Origin: Aptenodytes patagonicus
Lineage: Eukaryota; Chordata; Aves; Sphenisciformes; Spheniscidae
Assembly: GCF_965638725.1 (NCBI RefSeq)
Contig: NC_134975.1
Span: 1,686,179 to 1,750,178 of the forward strand
DNA: 64,000 nucleotides
Direction of reading: 5' to 3'
The position numbers and the translations under genes are program-made. This document shows, piece after piece, positions 1-11,884 of the stretch (the stretch's first letter is position 1; each line of letters starts with the position of its first letter). The notes under the pieces were generated by a model. It was not told where the DNA came from. It saw only the letters and a program-made list of their open reading frames with translations, and searched no databases.

Positions 1-3000
1 TTTGTATCCTGCAATATTTACCATTAATATGAATTATTATTCAGCCTCCATCCTGCAGCGTAGACACTTTTTTTTTTTTTTGTAGAGATAAATGCTAAAA
101 GAAGTAGCGTGTTATCTCTACCGGTAGAAAGCTGGGGAGCTTACCCAAAGCGCTCCCGCTAGCGGGTCTGGGGGACGGGGACGTGACTCACAGCGTTCAG
201 TTCTCCCGCGGCCGTCGGGATTCCGGCTCCGGGTGGGATGCTGAGGCGCGGGTGGCTTTCTGAAACCCTGAGCCCTTCCTCCCTTGGTACCAGTCTTTGC
301 AGCTCGGCGCTTTCCTGCTGCGTGGGTTTTCTCGCTTCTGTAGCCACGAGGGTTTTTAACAAGACGCAGCACAGGACTGGCCCCGTCCCGGGGTGGAGAG
401 CCGGCTGGCGGGTGCTTTCACATTCTTCCCATTTCTTACACTTTTCATAGAGTGGCGACTAAAACGGCCCCGCAGGTTGGGTAGGAATCAGAGCTACCTC
501 TTGCCTAGTCTTCTCGCTGCAGCAGTAAATAATGCCACAGGAACACCATGAGCCAAGTCCAAACATTTCTTCTTCTCACTGACCAGACTCAGACATCCCC
601 AGCTCCTGTTTCGTGGTGTCCTCATGGCTAAGCCAGCTCTCAGCCACTGCTCCGGTTGAGATGTTTTTCTTCAGGGCCAGCGTGGGTCTTCTTACAGGGT
701 AGGACAGCAGCGCCGCGGCACGGGTGCTTTTCCGCCGGCAGCTGGAAGGAGAAGCGAGGGGTCGGTGCTGCTGCTCGCCTCGACCGGGAGGCGCTGAGGT
801 TAAAGTGTGGGCGTTTGAATGCGGACCAAATTAAGGGTACCCAGAATAGCGGGGGGAAAAAAAAACCCAAGACAGCAGAACTTGATGGCAGGATGAATCT
901 CGGTTTGCATAATCTCACAACCCAGAAAATTACAGGAGTCACTTAAAAAAACCAAAACCAAGCAGGAAGCCATCCAGCAGCCATCTGCGCCGAGTCCGGC
1001 GTCCTCGACGCGCAGCCTAGCCATCGCCAGGTCAGTGGAGCAGTTCTGCTGCACCCAGGAACACAGCAAGGAACCTTTTCTATCCTGTCAGCTCTTGCCC
1101 CAGTTGCTCCTAGGATATGATGTACAATAACAGAGAAAAACTACATACATATGTACAGGCTACATTGTAAACAGCACAAAAAAAAAAAAGAAAAAATAGC
1201 TGAAAAGTGTGGTTGAACTTTTTAAGAGAATATTATAAATACTGTAATATATCATTTTATTTTATCGGCATGCCTTTTTGTAAATACAAAGAACTACAAA
1301 AATAATAGAATGGCTTCTGGCTTATGCCATTGTCCATGTTTATTTTTATTTTTTTAATATTTTTCTGTTTTCCTTAGACTTTAGATAGCCAGTAAACATC
1401 CCCCAAAGGAAAAAAAAAAAAAAAAGACAAACAAAACCCTACACCCCCCCCCCCCCCAAACTAGATTTTAAAAAAAGCTTTATTGCAAATGATATTTGCA
1501 ACAGCAAAAGTATCTATTTTTGGGGTTCCAACGTGCAATAAGTTGACCACTTCTATGCAAGATTTGGCTAAACTTCATAATTGTTCTTAAGCTGGGCTAT
1601 TGACTCGTAGGTGAAGCTTGGTGCGTTTAGCGTTCGTGCTGGCAATCTCATTAAGCTACTCAATTACTTTACAATAAGAAGTCCCTTCAAACGACGTATA
1701 TATATTTATTTTTTTAACATTAGATCTGTGTGAAATGCAAGAGGCCGGTGGTATCGTCGCTCAGCATTGCTGAGGAAGAACAGGGACGGATAGTTTCTTC
1801 AACTGTTCGTTGGCTGGAGTCAGTCCTTCTGCTCAAAGAAAGGTTTCGGGGGTTGGTTGGTTGGTTTTTCTCTCTTGGTTTCCTCCCTAGGGCAGATATT
1901 TCCATCAGCCGCAGCTCGCGGGTGCTGACAGTAACGGGTCTGCATTTCTGTACATCTTCACTGAGTGAAGCCAAGGACAGAGAGGAGACTGTGGTCAAAG
2001 AGCATTAGGGACATTCGTGTCATACGCAAATCTCCGACTTCAAATGCGTGCAGGGAATTTATATTCCGGATTCAGGGTTGTGGGAATAAAGCAAGGGTGG
2101 TGGTGTCATTCAAACAGACGTAGCCAAAAAATCAAAACTACAGCAAGTAGCTCTCTTCCCTCCCCCGCTTACGAAATCCTCCCTTTTGGGTTAATTTGTG
2201 ACCGTGTTCTTCAAAGAGCAGAGGGGAAGGGCGATAAAGAGATACCAATTCAAGCTGCTTTATTCACTTTTCCTGTTCACCTTTTTTTAAAATATAGAAG
2301 CCAATGTTGAACAAAACAAATTAAAATAAAACCATGATGTTACATAGAGGCCACACCCGAGTTTGAATTATTTAATTTTCCGCCGCAAAAAATAATAAAA
2401 AAAAAAAATGTTAAAGCTGTACAAGATCAATAGTGAAGATTAGTGTATTAGAAATTGCATGGTGGCTCATAATGATCTTACCCAACATGATTAACAATTA
2501 CGTTACTATAAGCCAAAAGAAAATAAAATAAACGTTACCCTTTTCACTGTACAAGGTAAGGTTGTCTTGGTGTCCCAATTATTTGACTGGTTGCATTCTC
2601 CTTCCCCTCCATCTCCTCCATACTTCTTTCAAGGCTGTTTTAGCGTGGTTTTATCTAAAGCATGCGGAAGAGAGCAGAGTAAGTCGCAGTAGAAGCTGTT
2701 GGAAGGGAATTTGGTGTTGTTTGGTGTTGGGGCTCCACGGGTGCCTGGAGGACACGGCTCAGCCTTGCTCTCCGTCCTGAGCTGCCCGCCCTGGGTCCGT
2801 GGGGACCGATGCTGTCGGGGGTCAGTGTCTGCGGGGGGCTCCTGTCTCTGGGTCAGGTAGGTGCCCTTTGGCAGGTCGAGCGGGACCTGCAGCAGCGTGA
2901 CCTGGACGCGTCCCTTGCTCCACGCACAAAGGACGGCTCTGCTGCTGCTGCTGCCCACGTTGGACCTGCTCTGGCGAGGGAGGACTTCGCTCTGCAGTGC

Positions 3001-3908
3001 TTAACCCTGCAACCCCTATCCCTTGCACTAAAAGTCACTTAAAAAGACGAGCCAAAGCAGATGTAGAGTCGCCAGCGAGCTGTTCCCCAGCAGCCGCCTG
3101 CCCTTGGCCATGCAACGTCAGGGCAGGTCGGGAGCCGGCAGCTCCCGTGCATGGACAGTGCTGGGGGACCTCCGGCTGCAACCCTCGCTTGAGCACATCA
3201 CTGCAAGGCGGCAACTTCACGTCCCCGTTCTCAGCTTGCTTTCTCCAGAATCGATACGTAGCCAGTGGGGTCCCGTGTGCAGTGGCAAGGACTGGTCAGT
3301 GGGGACCTTACCCACGCTTGGGGCACAAGCCCACGTGCTCCCAAAGCACGGGGTCCTGCTGCTCAGTGTTGCTGAAGGGCCCTACATTGGGTGAAGGTGA
3401 CCTGTACGCCCGCACCCCACCGTCAGCCCATCGTCCTGTCCAGCTTCTCCCACTTTTGACCCAAAGGGCTGAGCAGGACACGAGCTCCAGGTATTGCCTC
3501 TGCCTCGCTGGAGGGCAGGATTTAACCTGAAGTTGTTGCAAGTCGAATGGCCAAGGTATCGCTTTGAAATTATTTTTCCTATTAGAGTTTTGGTCCAATT
3601 TATTCAACAAACGTGGATTTTGCTGCTCAGTTAAGGCCGGCTGGCTTAGCAAACCGCTGGCACTGCAAGACACGGAGCGTGGCTGTGCTGTCCTGCGCCT
3701 CACCGGGTCAATGTGTCACACAAAGACCACAACACTGGTTTGATTTTTTTAAAAATGAGTAAAGTCAAGCAAAAATCATTTCCCCTTTGCCAGTTTGCTG
3801 CATGTTGTAATTTTAGAGAGACGTGTGTGTGCATGAGGGTGTCTCCTACGGTAAAAGTGCAGCCTCGTGCTCGGCGCAGGGCACAGGGAAGGAGGACTCC
3901 CGCCTGCC

Positions 3909-4020
3909 GCCTGCCCCAGTTCTACCCATCTGTAAATTGGGTGTCTCGTTCCCTACCTCACAGGGGTGTTGTGAGGCTTAATTAGCGACCGAGTGTAACG
4001 CACCGAGAATCGGAGGCACC
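3909..4020 (+). repeat. MIR / CORE-SINE remnant
   Basis: The stretch keeps the typical 3' half of a MIR-type SINE in consensus orientation: a CCCAGTT..CCATCTGTAAA.TGGG block, then CCTACCTCACAGGG.TGTTGTGAGG, then a decayed TTAA..GTGTAACGCACCGAGAA tail. It lies about 360 bp before the presumed SCN8A poly(A) site, so it would be transcribed as part of that 3' UTR. It was recognised by eye against the remembered MIR consensus. Confidence 0.75.
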
Positions 4021-4377
4021 GAGGCGCGCGCAGCCGGAGCTGGGCACCGGCGGGGAGGGGGGTGCGTGACAAAAATGCTGCTACAAACATCCTGAACCGC
4101 ACGGCTCCAGCCGCCCACCTTCCCACCGGGGCCAGAGCTGGCTTTCCACTTTCCATAACCTGTTCACAACACTGGTTCTTTTTTCCCCCGTGCTGTACTT
4201 GCTCCCCACTTTCACTCCTAGGTTTTATTCTCAGTTCTGTTTTACATGAAGAAAGGAGGGGGCTGAAGCTGGCCGGGGGAGGGAGGGAGGAGGAACGTGA
4301 CAAAACAGCGGGCTGGGAGTTTGATGGCTGAACTTTGAGTTCCTTTGTACTGTACATCTTTTTACTTTGGAATTTGC

Positions 4378-4383
4378 AATAAA
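4378..4383 (+). terminator. SCN8A: Poly(A) signal AATAAA, presumed SCN8A end
   Basis: A canonical AATAAA follows a TGTAC-rich stretch (TTGTACTGTACATC at 4345-4358) and is followed by a GT/T-rich segment (GTATGTCCATCTTGTTTT) suited to a downstream element. Cleavage would fall near 4400. The DNA after it is more GC-rich and lacks the A/T tracts of the preceding 4 kb. Confidence 0.6.
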
Positions 4384-4400
4384 GAGGTATGTCCATCTTG

Positions 4401-6400
4401 TTTTAACAACTTCTCCTGGCTGCCCTGTCATTCTGTTACCTTTGCGCAGCAGCAACCACCCTCCCTGCATCCCCGAAGGCCCACCGTCCTCAGCTCAGAC
4501 GGGTCATCGCTCCCGCAGGAGTAGAAACCAGCAGTGGAGGCAGGACTCCTGCGGTGGCTTTACAAAGTCAGGCTGATCTGAAGCGTGGACGTCCAGATCC
4601 AGCCCCTGCCCTGAAGGAGCACCTGGGCTCCTCATCCAGGGGGGGGAAAAGTCACTGCTTCGAAACCCACATGGTCTCGACGCAAAGCTCATACCAGCCC
4701 TAGCAGGGCGTATTCAGGCTTTTTTGTGCTTTAGGGAGGCCCAGTGCTAAATTGCGTTAGCGATGTATGCTGCTGCAACCGCTCTGCGTGCGCTTCCTTG
4801 CATTAGCCTACCCCTGCAAATGCACACTGCTCCAGGGAGACCTGCAACCCCTGAGCAGCATCTTTGGCTATCAGCGTCCATCCCTCCTTCCGCTCCAGAG
4901 TAAACGCCGTTGTCCCTTACAGCTCTAACACCATCAGCCACACAGCAATCCTCCGAGCTCTGATCCCGCCATCCCACCAGCACTGGGCTATGAGCTGCTC
5001 ATCGGGCTCCCCGTGGCCGAGGCAGACGTGCCGCAGCACGGGAGAACGGCGTGGCAGATGGCAAAACAGCCTTTCCCCCCCCAGGAGCTGCGATTCCCAC
5101 GCTGGGGCCGGCAGCAGCATGAGTGGGGCGGCCGCTGAGCCCTGACCTTCACATACGGTCAGGAGCCGCCCCGAGAAGAGCATCTCTGTGCCAGGAACTG
5201 GCTGCGCTGGTGCTTCAGGAAACAGCACTCTTTAAGGGCAGCGGGTACAGTTTCATTTAGGGAAAAAAAAAAAGTATTTTAACTGTTTTGCTTGTCTTTT
5301 AAAGCCACACTCGGACCTATTTGTCCTTCCCTTTCTTCTCCAATACTTGCATGCCACTGCTAGCTGGTTGGATTGATGCAAGCCATTTCTTGATACAAAA
5401 TACAGGTTTTCGTTCTAATTACAGCAAGGCAGATGGCTATAATCAGATCCAAAGCACTCTGGGTCCCCACACACGCCCCCTTTTCATTGCACTGGTTTGA
5501 TTTCAGTGGTGGGGAGAGGCCGCAGACACTCCAGGACAGCAGAGATGCTGCAGCGGGGGAGCGGGGATCCCCGCCGGGCACAGCCAGACCTGGCAGCATC
5601 ACCTGGGGACCTCCAGTTTTTGCGGTTTTAGGACTACGCACACACAAAAAGCCAGCGAGGCATCTCAGTGCCATGTGCAAATGGTCGGATATTTGCAGTT
5701 TTACCTGTGCGGCCGCTTTCTCCAGTGGGTCGCATCCTGCCCTCCCCGGCCCCGTCAGCAACACAAACCCCATCCGAGCCTCGCTGTAACACACAGCCTG
5801 TGGTTTTTAGTTACTTCACGGGAGTTCCTTGGCTAAGAAATGGAGGGGAAAAACTACACCCGCAGTAAGAGACAGACCAAGAAGGGAGCGAAGCCCCCAG
5901 ACTGTCAGCAGCTTGGATGGCTCCTCGGCACACCCAGCTCCTGGCTTCAGGAAAGCCAAGGTTGTTGTCCAGGACAACTCCAAGCAGCACAAAACACCTC
6001 TACCGCAACACCGAGTCAGGTCACTGGTGTTATAATTAACCTCTCTCCCATGAATAATTAACCCCGGGTGCTGGCTTAGCTAATAACCCAGCAGAGAGTT
6101 TTTGTCCCCTTCCAGCTGGGGGGGGGGGGGGCAGGGAGACTGGGAGGTGGGGAGACCCCCACCCTGGGGCATGTGGGGCTGCAGCGAGGACTTGGCCAAG
6201 GGGGCTCTGCCCGGCTCCGTCCCTGCCGTAGGGCGCTCTGGCATCCAGCGACAACCGGGGACATCTCCAGCGCAGCCGGGGATGATGGGGATGGCTGGTG
6301 GACATCCAGCCCTGGATGCTCCAGCAGGACCTGAGCCAAGGATGGGACCCTCCCTGCCCGGGAGAACACACGGGGTCGGTCTCTGGATCTCAGCCCCTCC
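4401..6400. other. Intergenic spacer between two convergent 3' ends
   Basis: About 2 kb separates the presumed SCN8A end (+) from the TMDD1-like poly(A) site (-). I see no supported gene: open frames are short, overlap on both strands and lack recognisable domains. The only simple-sequence feature is a run of 12 or more G at about 6119-6132. Confidence 0.6.
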
Positions 6401-6407
6401 ATGAGGC

Positions 6408-6413
6408 TTTATT
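6408..6413 (-). terminator. TMDD1: Poly(A) signal of the TMDD1-like gene
   Basis: AATAAA on the minus strand (TTTATT on plus) lies about 62 nt beyond the TGA stop at 6475-6477. The gene would therefore have a very short 3' UTR. Confidence 0.6.
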
Positions 6414-6474
6414 GAGTCTCGTTTTCCCTCCAGCAGCTTCTGGGAGGTGCTCCAGTTTGGGTGACATCCCAATT

Positions 6475-7158
6475 TCAGGTGGCGTCCGAGCCCAGCGTCC
6501 AGCGGCAGGAGTACACGGCGGCTGCAGCGAAGAGGACGGAGGCGAGGAACCCCCCCAGGACACCCGAGACCACGGGGCCGACCCAGCCCAGGAGGCTGCG
6601 GGTGTACGGGGGGGGCAGCCGCCTCTCGAAGCTCAGGTCCCCCAGGTCCCCGGCCAGGGCCCTCCTGCCCCGCACCCCACCATGCTGCTCGCCCTCCAGC
6701 AGTAGGGAGGAGGTGAGGTGCTGCACGGTACGGCCGTACTCCTCCACGTTCCTCCGCAGCTCCAGGCTCCTGTCCTGGTTCAGGTTTTTCCCCAGCTCCC
6801 GGGCGATATCGGGGCGCCCAATTTGGCGGAGGCCACGGGCCAGCTGGTCCCAGGTCATCACCTCTCCTGCTGTCCCCAGCCAGTCCTGTAGAGCCTCCAA
6901 GCATCCCGTGAGGCCACGAAGGTCCCGGCGGCGGCGGGGGCGGATGGGGTTGTTCTCCTCAGAGAGCCTCTCCAGCTCTCGCTCCCCCAGGTCCTCGTTG
7001 GGCCCCGCCAGCCGCCCCTGGAGCTGGCGGCACTCAGAGGGAGACAGGAGCTCGGCGATGCGGCTCATGGTGTGACGGCCCACACTGGCCGCCACCGTGT
7101 CCTCACACCAGCCGCCCACCACCAGCAAGAGCAGGATGAGTCCCACAGGTGCCAGCAT
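6475..7158 (-). CDS. TMDD1: Transmembrane and death domain protein 1-like
   Basis: This intronless reading frame encodes 227 aa from the Met at 7158. A Met seven codons upstream (7179) is also in frame, but the 7158 start has a purine at -3 and opens directly on a hydrophobic signal peptide (residues 1-18, MLAPVGLILLLLVVGGWC). Residues about 31-130 are helical and end in a death-domain-like pattern (MTWDQLARGLRQIGRPDIA, with Trp103 and Leu/Ile spacing). A polybasic RPRRRR at 73-78 resembles a furin site. Residues about 189-216 form one membrane helix (LLGWVGPVVSGVLGGFLASV), followed by a short cytoplasmic tail ending SDAT. The layout of signal peptide, death-like domain and TM helix matches TMDD1, a poorly characterised vertebrate protein that I believe maps near SCN8A/FIGNL2. 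The name rests on architecture and location, not on an alignment. The gene is convergent with the presumed SCN8A end. No function is established. Confidence 0.65.
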   Translation of the reverse strand: MLAPVGLILLLLVVGGWCEDTVAASVGRHTMSRIAELLSPSECRQLQGRLAGPNEDLGERELERLSEENNPIRPRRRRDLRGLTGCLEALQDWLGTAGEVMTWDQLARGLRQIGRPDIARELGKNLNQDRSLELRRNVEEYGRTVQHLTSSLLLEGEQHGGVRGRRALAGDLGDLSFERRLPPPYTRSLLGWVGPVVSGVLGGFLASVLFAAAAVYSCRWTLGSDAT

Positions 7159-7544
7159 CGCTCGGGAGCCCCTTGGCATCAGGGTGGCCCAGGACTCTCC
7201 TCCCCTTCCCCCCAGTCTGACCTCACAAGCCGGTGCATTCCAGGGACGCATCCCTTGTCCGCCCAGCGCATCATCCCATGTCACCCCCCAGGACTGAGTA
7301 TCTCCTGTCCGCACTGCTGTGCCCCAGCTCAGCCCCTCGCCTCCGGCCTGGCATCCCTCCCCGCATCCCTCCCCTTCCCGGTTCAGCCCATCTGAGCAGT
7401 CCATTTGGGCACCGAACGCTCGCAGGACGGGGACATGGGGACAGACTAAATGGTCCCTCGATTCCCAGCAGAGCCAAACCAAAGGGCTGGAAATTTAATG
7501 CTGTCTGCGAGGGCCTTCAGGGCACCTTCACCAGTGGCAGCGAT

Positions 7545-7584
7545 GTCTGTCTGTCCGTCCGTCCGTCCATCTATCCATCCATCC
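7545..7584. repeat. Tetranucleotide microsatellite (GTCC/ATCC)n
   Basis: TCTG, TCCG and TCCA tetranucleotides run for about 40 bp, a compound microsatellite with gradual unit change. Confidence 0.8.
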
Positions 7585-9907
7585 AGGCACATCAGCTTTT
7601 GCTTCCCGTGTCCTGGCCCGTGGGACTCAGCTCTGTTGGGTCTGTCTGGCCTCGGCAGGTGCCATCATCCCTGCCGGCACTTTTGTGAGAGCGGGGATGG
7701 CTGCTGCTCCCCTGGGACATCTCCGCCACCCTCCTCCAATCTCCCGAAGGCCCCAAGGCAAAGGCAGCAGCTCCCCTTTCCCTCCCCAAGGAGCGGGTAC
7801 GGAACACCCGCACAACCCACTGGGAACCTGCGTTTTCCTCTCCCACCCCAAATCGCTGGAGCAGAGTCAAGTTTAACCGAAGCGGTTTTGCTCGGGGACT
7901 GGGCGAGGACCCCATAACCACGAGGTGGCAATGCAGCCCCGGCCACGCACCGCCAGCGCACCCTGGTTTTAATCAGGGTGGTGATAAAGCTGTGATTTCC
8001 CCAGATGTCCCCAAAGAGCCGCAGTGCAGAGGCTCAGGCCACGGGGCTGTGCCGGGACCGGGGCCGTGGTCGGTACCCGGGGCTGTACCGGGGCTGGAGG
8101 AAGCAGCCAGGACCAAAATGCAGGAGAAGGAGCAATTCCCTGGCCGGGAGGTTTGCATGAGCTCACGTTATGAGGCTCCATCCTCCGTCGCTGCCTTTTG
8201 CCTCTCCCGGCTCCGTGTGGCATTTGCTTCCTCCAAGCAGCAAAGCTGCTGGAGGTGTCGGTGCCCGAGGGCTCATCCTGCCACGAGGATATTTAGGACC
8301 CTGATCAAGACGCCTGCGATGGACAGGCCTGCTCCAGGGGCGGAAAGCCACAGCACCACAGCTCCAAAAAGCATCCCATCTCCCCAGGATGGCTAACGGG
8401 GCTGGTGGGAAGGGGCCCGTGCAGCTCCTTCGGGAGCATAAATACAGAGAAGATGGGGAACCGCAGCTGCGGAGCCCCAAACCCGCCGAGCAAATGCCTC
8501 CTGCTGCAGCTGCCTCGCCAGGGTGGGGTTTTGGGGTAAGGACGGGTCCTTCTCCCCCATGCCGAGGTCACAGCTCCCTGCCCTGGCCCTGCGCCACGGG
8601 GACTCGCTGGAGGGTTTTCCAGGAGTTTCTGCCTTGTTGAGAGCTGACCTGTGGCATCAAACGGGCTCAGAACTGCCCAGTTTCCCTCATAAACCCCCTG
8701 GCTATGAGCCCGGCACCCAGCCCGAAAATGAACAAATTCTGCATGAAAAGACCAAACCCAGCCAGGGACAGCGGCCACGACACAGGCTTTTCTAACAAGA
8801 CCAGTTTTTTTCCTCGCTACCCTTATTAAATCTTGCTACGGAAGGTAACTCTTAAACATGCAAACCCCTGCTCGCTGCTCCGCTCCTGCTGCCACACGAA
8901 GGTGGGTTCCTTCTCCTGCAGCCCTGATGGGAGAAGCGGCGCTGAGCACATGGTCCCGGATGGGTTTTGCCAGCCCCATCCCGGTAACGTTCAATTTTGC
9001 ACCGATGACGGGGAGGTTTTTTTCCCTAAGGATGCCAGATTCCAGGACTAACACCACTGCTGCCATCATCTTGCTGCTGCCACCCCTGGAAATGCTCCTC
9101 CCCATACTCGCTGCCAAAAGATTTGGGAGCGTCTCTTGGGGAGGTCCAGGCAGTGCCGGGAGGGTCCACGGAGGAGCTGGGACCATCCCCTGGGTCTCCC
9201 CAGGAGGAAAACGCAGCCAGGGCAGATGCACCAGGCCAACGGGGCAGGAGGAAACACTTGTGTGTGTCCCACCGTGCCGGCAAAGAGGACAGCGGGTGAG
9301 CGGCACACGTGGCCGGGCTGGGGAGGAATGCCAGGAATGCCGGCGCCTTTAGCCCAGCATGTCCCACATAGGACTTGGCCTGGATTTGGGGAGAGCAGGC
9401 AGGTTTCACGAGTTTTGTGGAATCGAGTCTCTGAAAGGTCAGAGTCCAGCTGCAAATTCATTTTAACAACCTGAGATGCCGGGAAGCATCTGCCTTGCCT
9501 CCCTGTGCCGGCAGATCCCAGCTAGGGCCAGCCCACGGCCAAGCCTGGCATTTTCCCCGGCCAGGCAGGATAACCAGCTTGGATGCTGCAGCGCAGCCCT
9601 GGCAAGGGGCTCCCCGTCCCCATCTCCCCGTCCCACTGCCGTGGGGCTTTGCTCACGGACGGAGACCCTGTGCCGGCTACCTCCGGGCTTGGCAACAAAA
9701 ACAACCACCACTGGCCGCGGCTGAGACTGGCCAGACCAGACTGGCCTGGTGCTGCCTGCGATCACCGGCCGAGGCGAACCCCAAACCACGGGGCCGGACG
9801 AAGCAAAGTTGCGAAGTGCAAACAGCGTCTGCAAGGCTCGGGAGCGGGGCAGGGATGCACACAGCGTCCCTTGCAGCAGGTGGAGAGGAGCTGAGCCTCC
9901 CTTTGCT

Positions 9908-9936
9908 GGAGGAGGAGGAGGAGGAGGAGGAGGAGG
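9908..9936. repeat. (GGA)n microsatellite
   Basis: Uninterrupted GGA triplets run for 29 bp. The repeat explains the Glu or Gly runs in overlapping spurious reading frames. Confidence 0.85.
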
Positions 9937-10833
9937 TAGGAGCCTTCCTCATGTTTTCCCAGCTCGTGACTCCGCAGCCCATCCACCAAGTAATTTATTC
10001 ATAGCGCAGTAACCTCAGGGGTCCTGATAAAAGGCCGGAGCTGTCGCATTGTTCTGGATGTGCCAGCACCAGCACAAAGGCTCCGGGCACCTCCCGGCCA
10101 CTGGCCAGGGATGCCACCAGGTCCCCTCCCGTACGGGGGGGGGCTACGGCACCCAATTCCTCGCCCTCCCACCCACTGAAACACCCTGAAGCCACCGCAC
10201 TAATTGCCACAATTATTTCTGCTCTGGGCCACAGGGCCCCTCTCCAGCGGGCTGCGTGCCTGCTATTGCTAATGAGCTTGACTCCTGAGCTGGGTGCAGA
10301 GGCAGAACCCGGGGGGAGCGGGGGGGGGGTACGTTTATTAGCCTGGCCGAGGTGCTTGAGAAAACAAACAAACAAGCAGCAGCGGGCTGGGAGACGCTTT
10401 TCCCCTTACCGCCATTAATAACTGCAGCAAAGGGTGAAAAATCCATCCCTGCGGCACGGCCAGGGTCCCGCAGGGATGGAGGGAGCCGGGTCCGGTCCCA
10501 CGCAGCCACCAGGGATGAGTGTCCCCTCCTTTGGGGTCACAGCGACGCTGGGGGATGGGGACGACGCGTGGGGCTCGGGTCAGGGCTGCTGGCTTTCCAC
10601 GGCTGGCGTGCACGGAGCTGTGCTGCCGGCCGGAGCTCGCGGCGAAATGTTTCTGGTTATTGACACACAGAGCCCGGCCATCAGCCGGACGCTGGGATCC
10701 ACGCCTGCGGCGGAGCTAGAGGGGCCGCGAGCGCGCTTGGATTGCTGGGAACACGTGGGAACATCGACGTGGGAAACCCTCCCCACGGCACCTGGGGAAA
10801 GGTGCAGCCACGGAGATCGGCAGGGCAGTGCCG

Positions 10834-10890
10834 GCATCCGCAACGGGGGGCATCCGCAACGGGGGGCATCCGCAACGGGGGGCATCCGCA
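10834..10890. repeat. 16-bp tandem repeat
   Basis: Three perfect copies of GCATCCGCAACGGGGG are followed by a partial fourth. Perfect identity suggests recent expansion. Confidence 0.85.
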
Positions 10891-11558
10891 GGGATCCCCC
10901 ATTGCACACTCACAGCGGCGACAAAGTCGCAGCCTTCGCCACAGCTCCCACCGCAGCCGCGCTGGTCCCGACCGGAGCGAAGCACCTCTCCGCTCGCTCA
11001 GCATCGCTCCTACAACTCGGAAGCTGCACCGGCCATGGGGGGACTCATTAACTGAATTAACTGATTTCAGGATACAAAGTTGTCCAAGCGTATAGCTTAA
11101 CACATAAAAAAAAGAAACCAGGATGAGGATGCACGAGCCTCCAGATAAATGAATACCGTGTAATTCATGAGTTATATGAAACTTTGAGAAATAAACGGCG
11201 GGGGAGCAGCAGTGCTCGATGCAAGTAATTCAGCTTAAAAAAGCTAAAAATTCAACCCAACTGACAAAATTAACCCAGTACCAAACCCGAGCCAGCCCAG
11301 ACACTACAGAGCAAAGCTCGCAGCCCAGCAGCGCAGGCAAACCCCCTCCTCGCATCCCCCAGTCCCCCCTTCAGCCCCCGCAGCCGCCCCTCGTACCTGC
11401 AGGTGCTGGATGGGTCCTCGCTGGCAGCAGCCAAACCTGCCTCAGCCCCCCCTGAGCCCCCAGGAGCCGGGGGGGCCTTTCCAGCAGGGACCCCTCCTCA
11501 GCGGGACCCCAGTGCCCACTGCCCCCAGGCAGCTCCTCCCGGTGCCTCTGCCCTAACA

Positions 11559-11766
11559 AGGGGAGGGGGCACACCCGGACCCCCACCCAACACCCCTGAC
11601 GAGGGCAGGGGAGGGGAGGGGAGGGGCACACCCGGACCCCCACCCAACACCCCTGACGAGGGGAGGGGCACACTCAAATCCCCACCCACCCACCCAACAC
11701 CCCTGATGAGGGGAGGGGCACCCTCAGGCCCCCACCCAACACCCCTGATGAGGGGAGGGGAGGGCT
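11559..11766. repeat. Minisatellite of about 50 bp units
   Basis: Four imperfect units alternate a GAGGGGAGGGGCACAC segment with a CCCCCACCCAACACCCCTGA segment. Each strand is strongly asymmetric in purines and pyrimidines. It lies just beyond the 3' end of FIGNL2. Confidence 0.8.
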
Positions 11767-11884
11767 GAGGCTCTGCCCTTCCCCTGGCTGCAATACCCCT
11801 CCCCGCACCCCCCATCCCTGCAATATCCCCCCATGTCCCTCCTGTCCCCTGCAACACCCCCCCCAAAGCCCCCCCCCCAATGTA

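Larger units (their letters stand above)
1..4400 (+). other. SCN8A: Probable SCN8A 3' UTR (3' part)
   Basis: This stretch has no convincing coding exon. It is AT-rich, with many A and T tracts and several AATAAA motifs (for example 2095-2100), and it ends in a good poly(A) signal at 4378-4383. It lies on the plus strand upstream of FIGNL2(-) and ANKRD33(+), where SCN8A(+) sits in human. Mammalian SCN8A has a 3' UTR of roughly 5 kb, which fits the length seen here. The core at 1080-1700 carries motifs typical of regulated neuronal 3' UTRs: a perfect Pumilio element TGTAAATA at 1279-1286 and a miR-25/32/92 8-mer match GTGCAATA at 1533-1540. Assignment rests on synteny and 3'-UTR character, because the C-terminal coding exon lies outside the window. 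It could instead be a different plus-strand transcript. Confidence 0.5.
7180..11884. other. Non-coding: upstream of TMDD1-like gene and downstream of FIGNL2
   Basis: The first few hundred bases above 7179 should hold the promoter and 5' UTR of the TMDD1-like gene; no clear TATA box or splice site could be fixed. The rest is GC-rich spacer with simple repeats listed separately (7545, 9908, 10834, 11559). Open frames here are GC-driven, occur on both strands at once and show no domain. I see no gene. Confidence 0.55.

Noticed and set aside
6080-6904. 274-codon minus frame overlapping the TMDD1-like gene
   Set aside because: It lies in another frame across the TMDD1-like coding sequence and its poly(A) site, and is Pro/Gly-rich without a domain.
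10834-10890. Possible CRISPR-like array (regular short repeats)
   Set aside because: Units are adjacent with no spacers and the context is vertebrate, so this is a plain tandem repeat.
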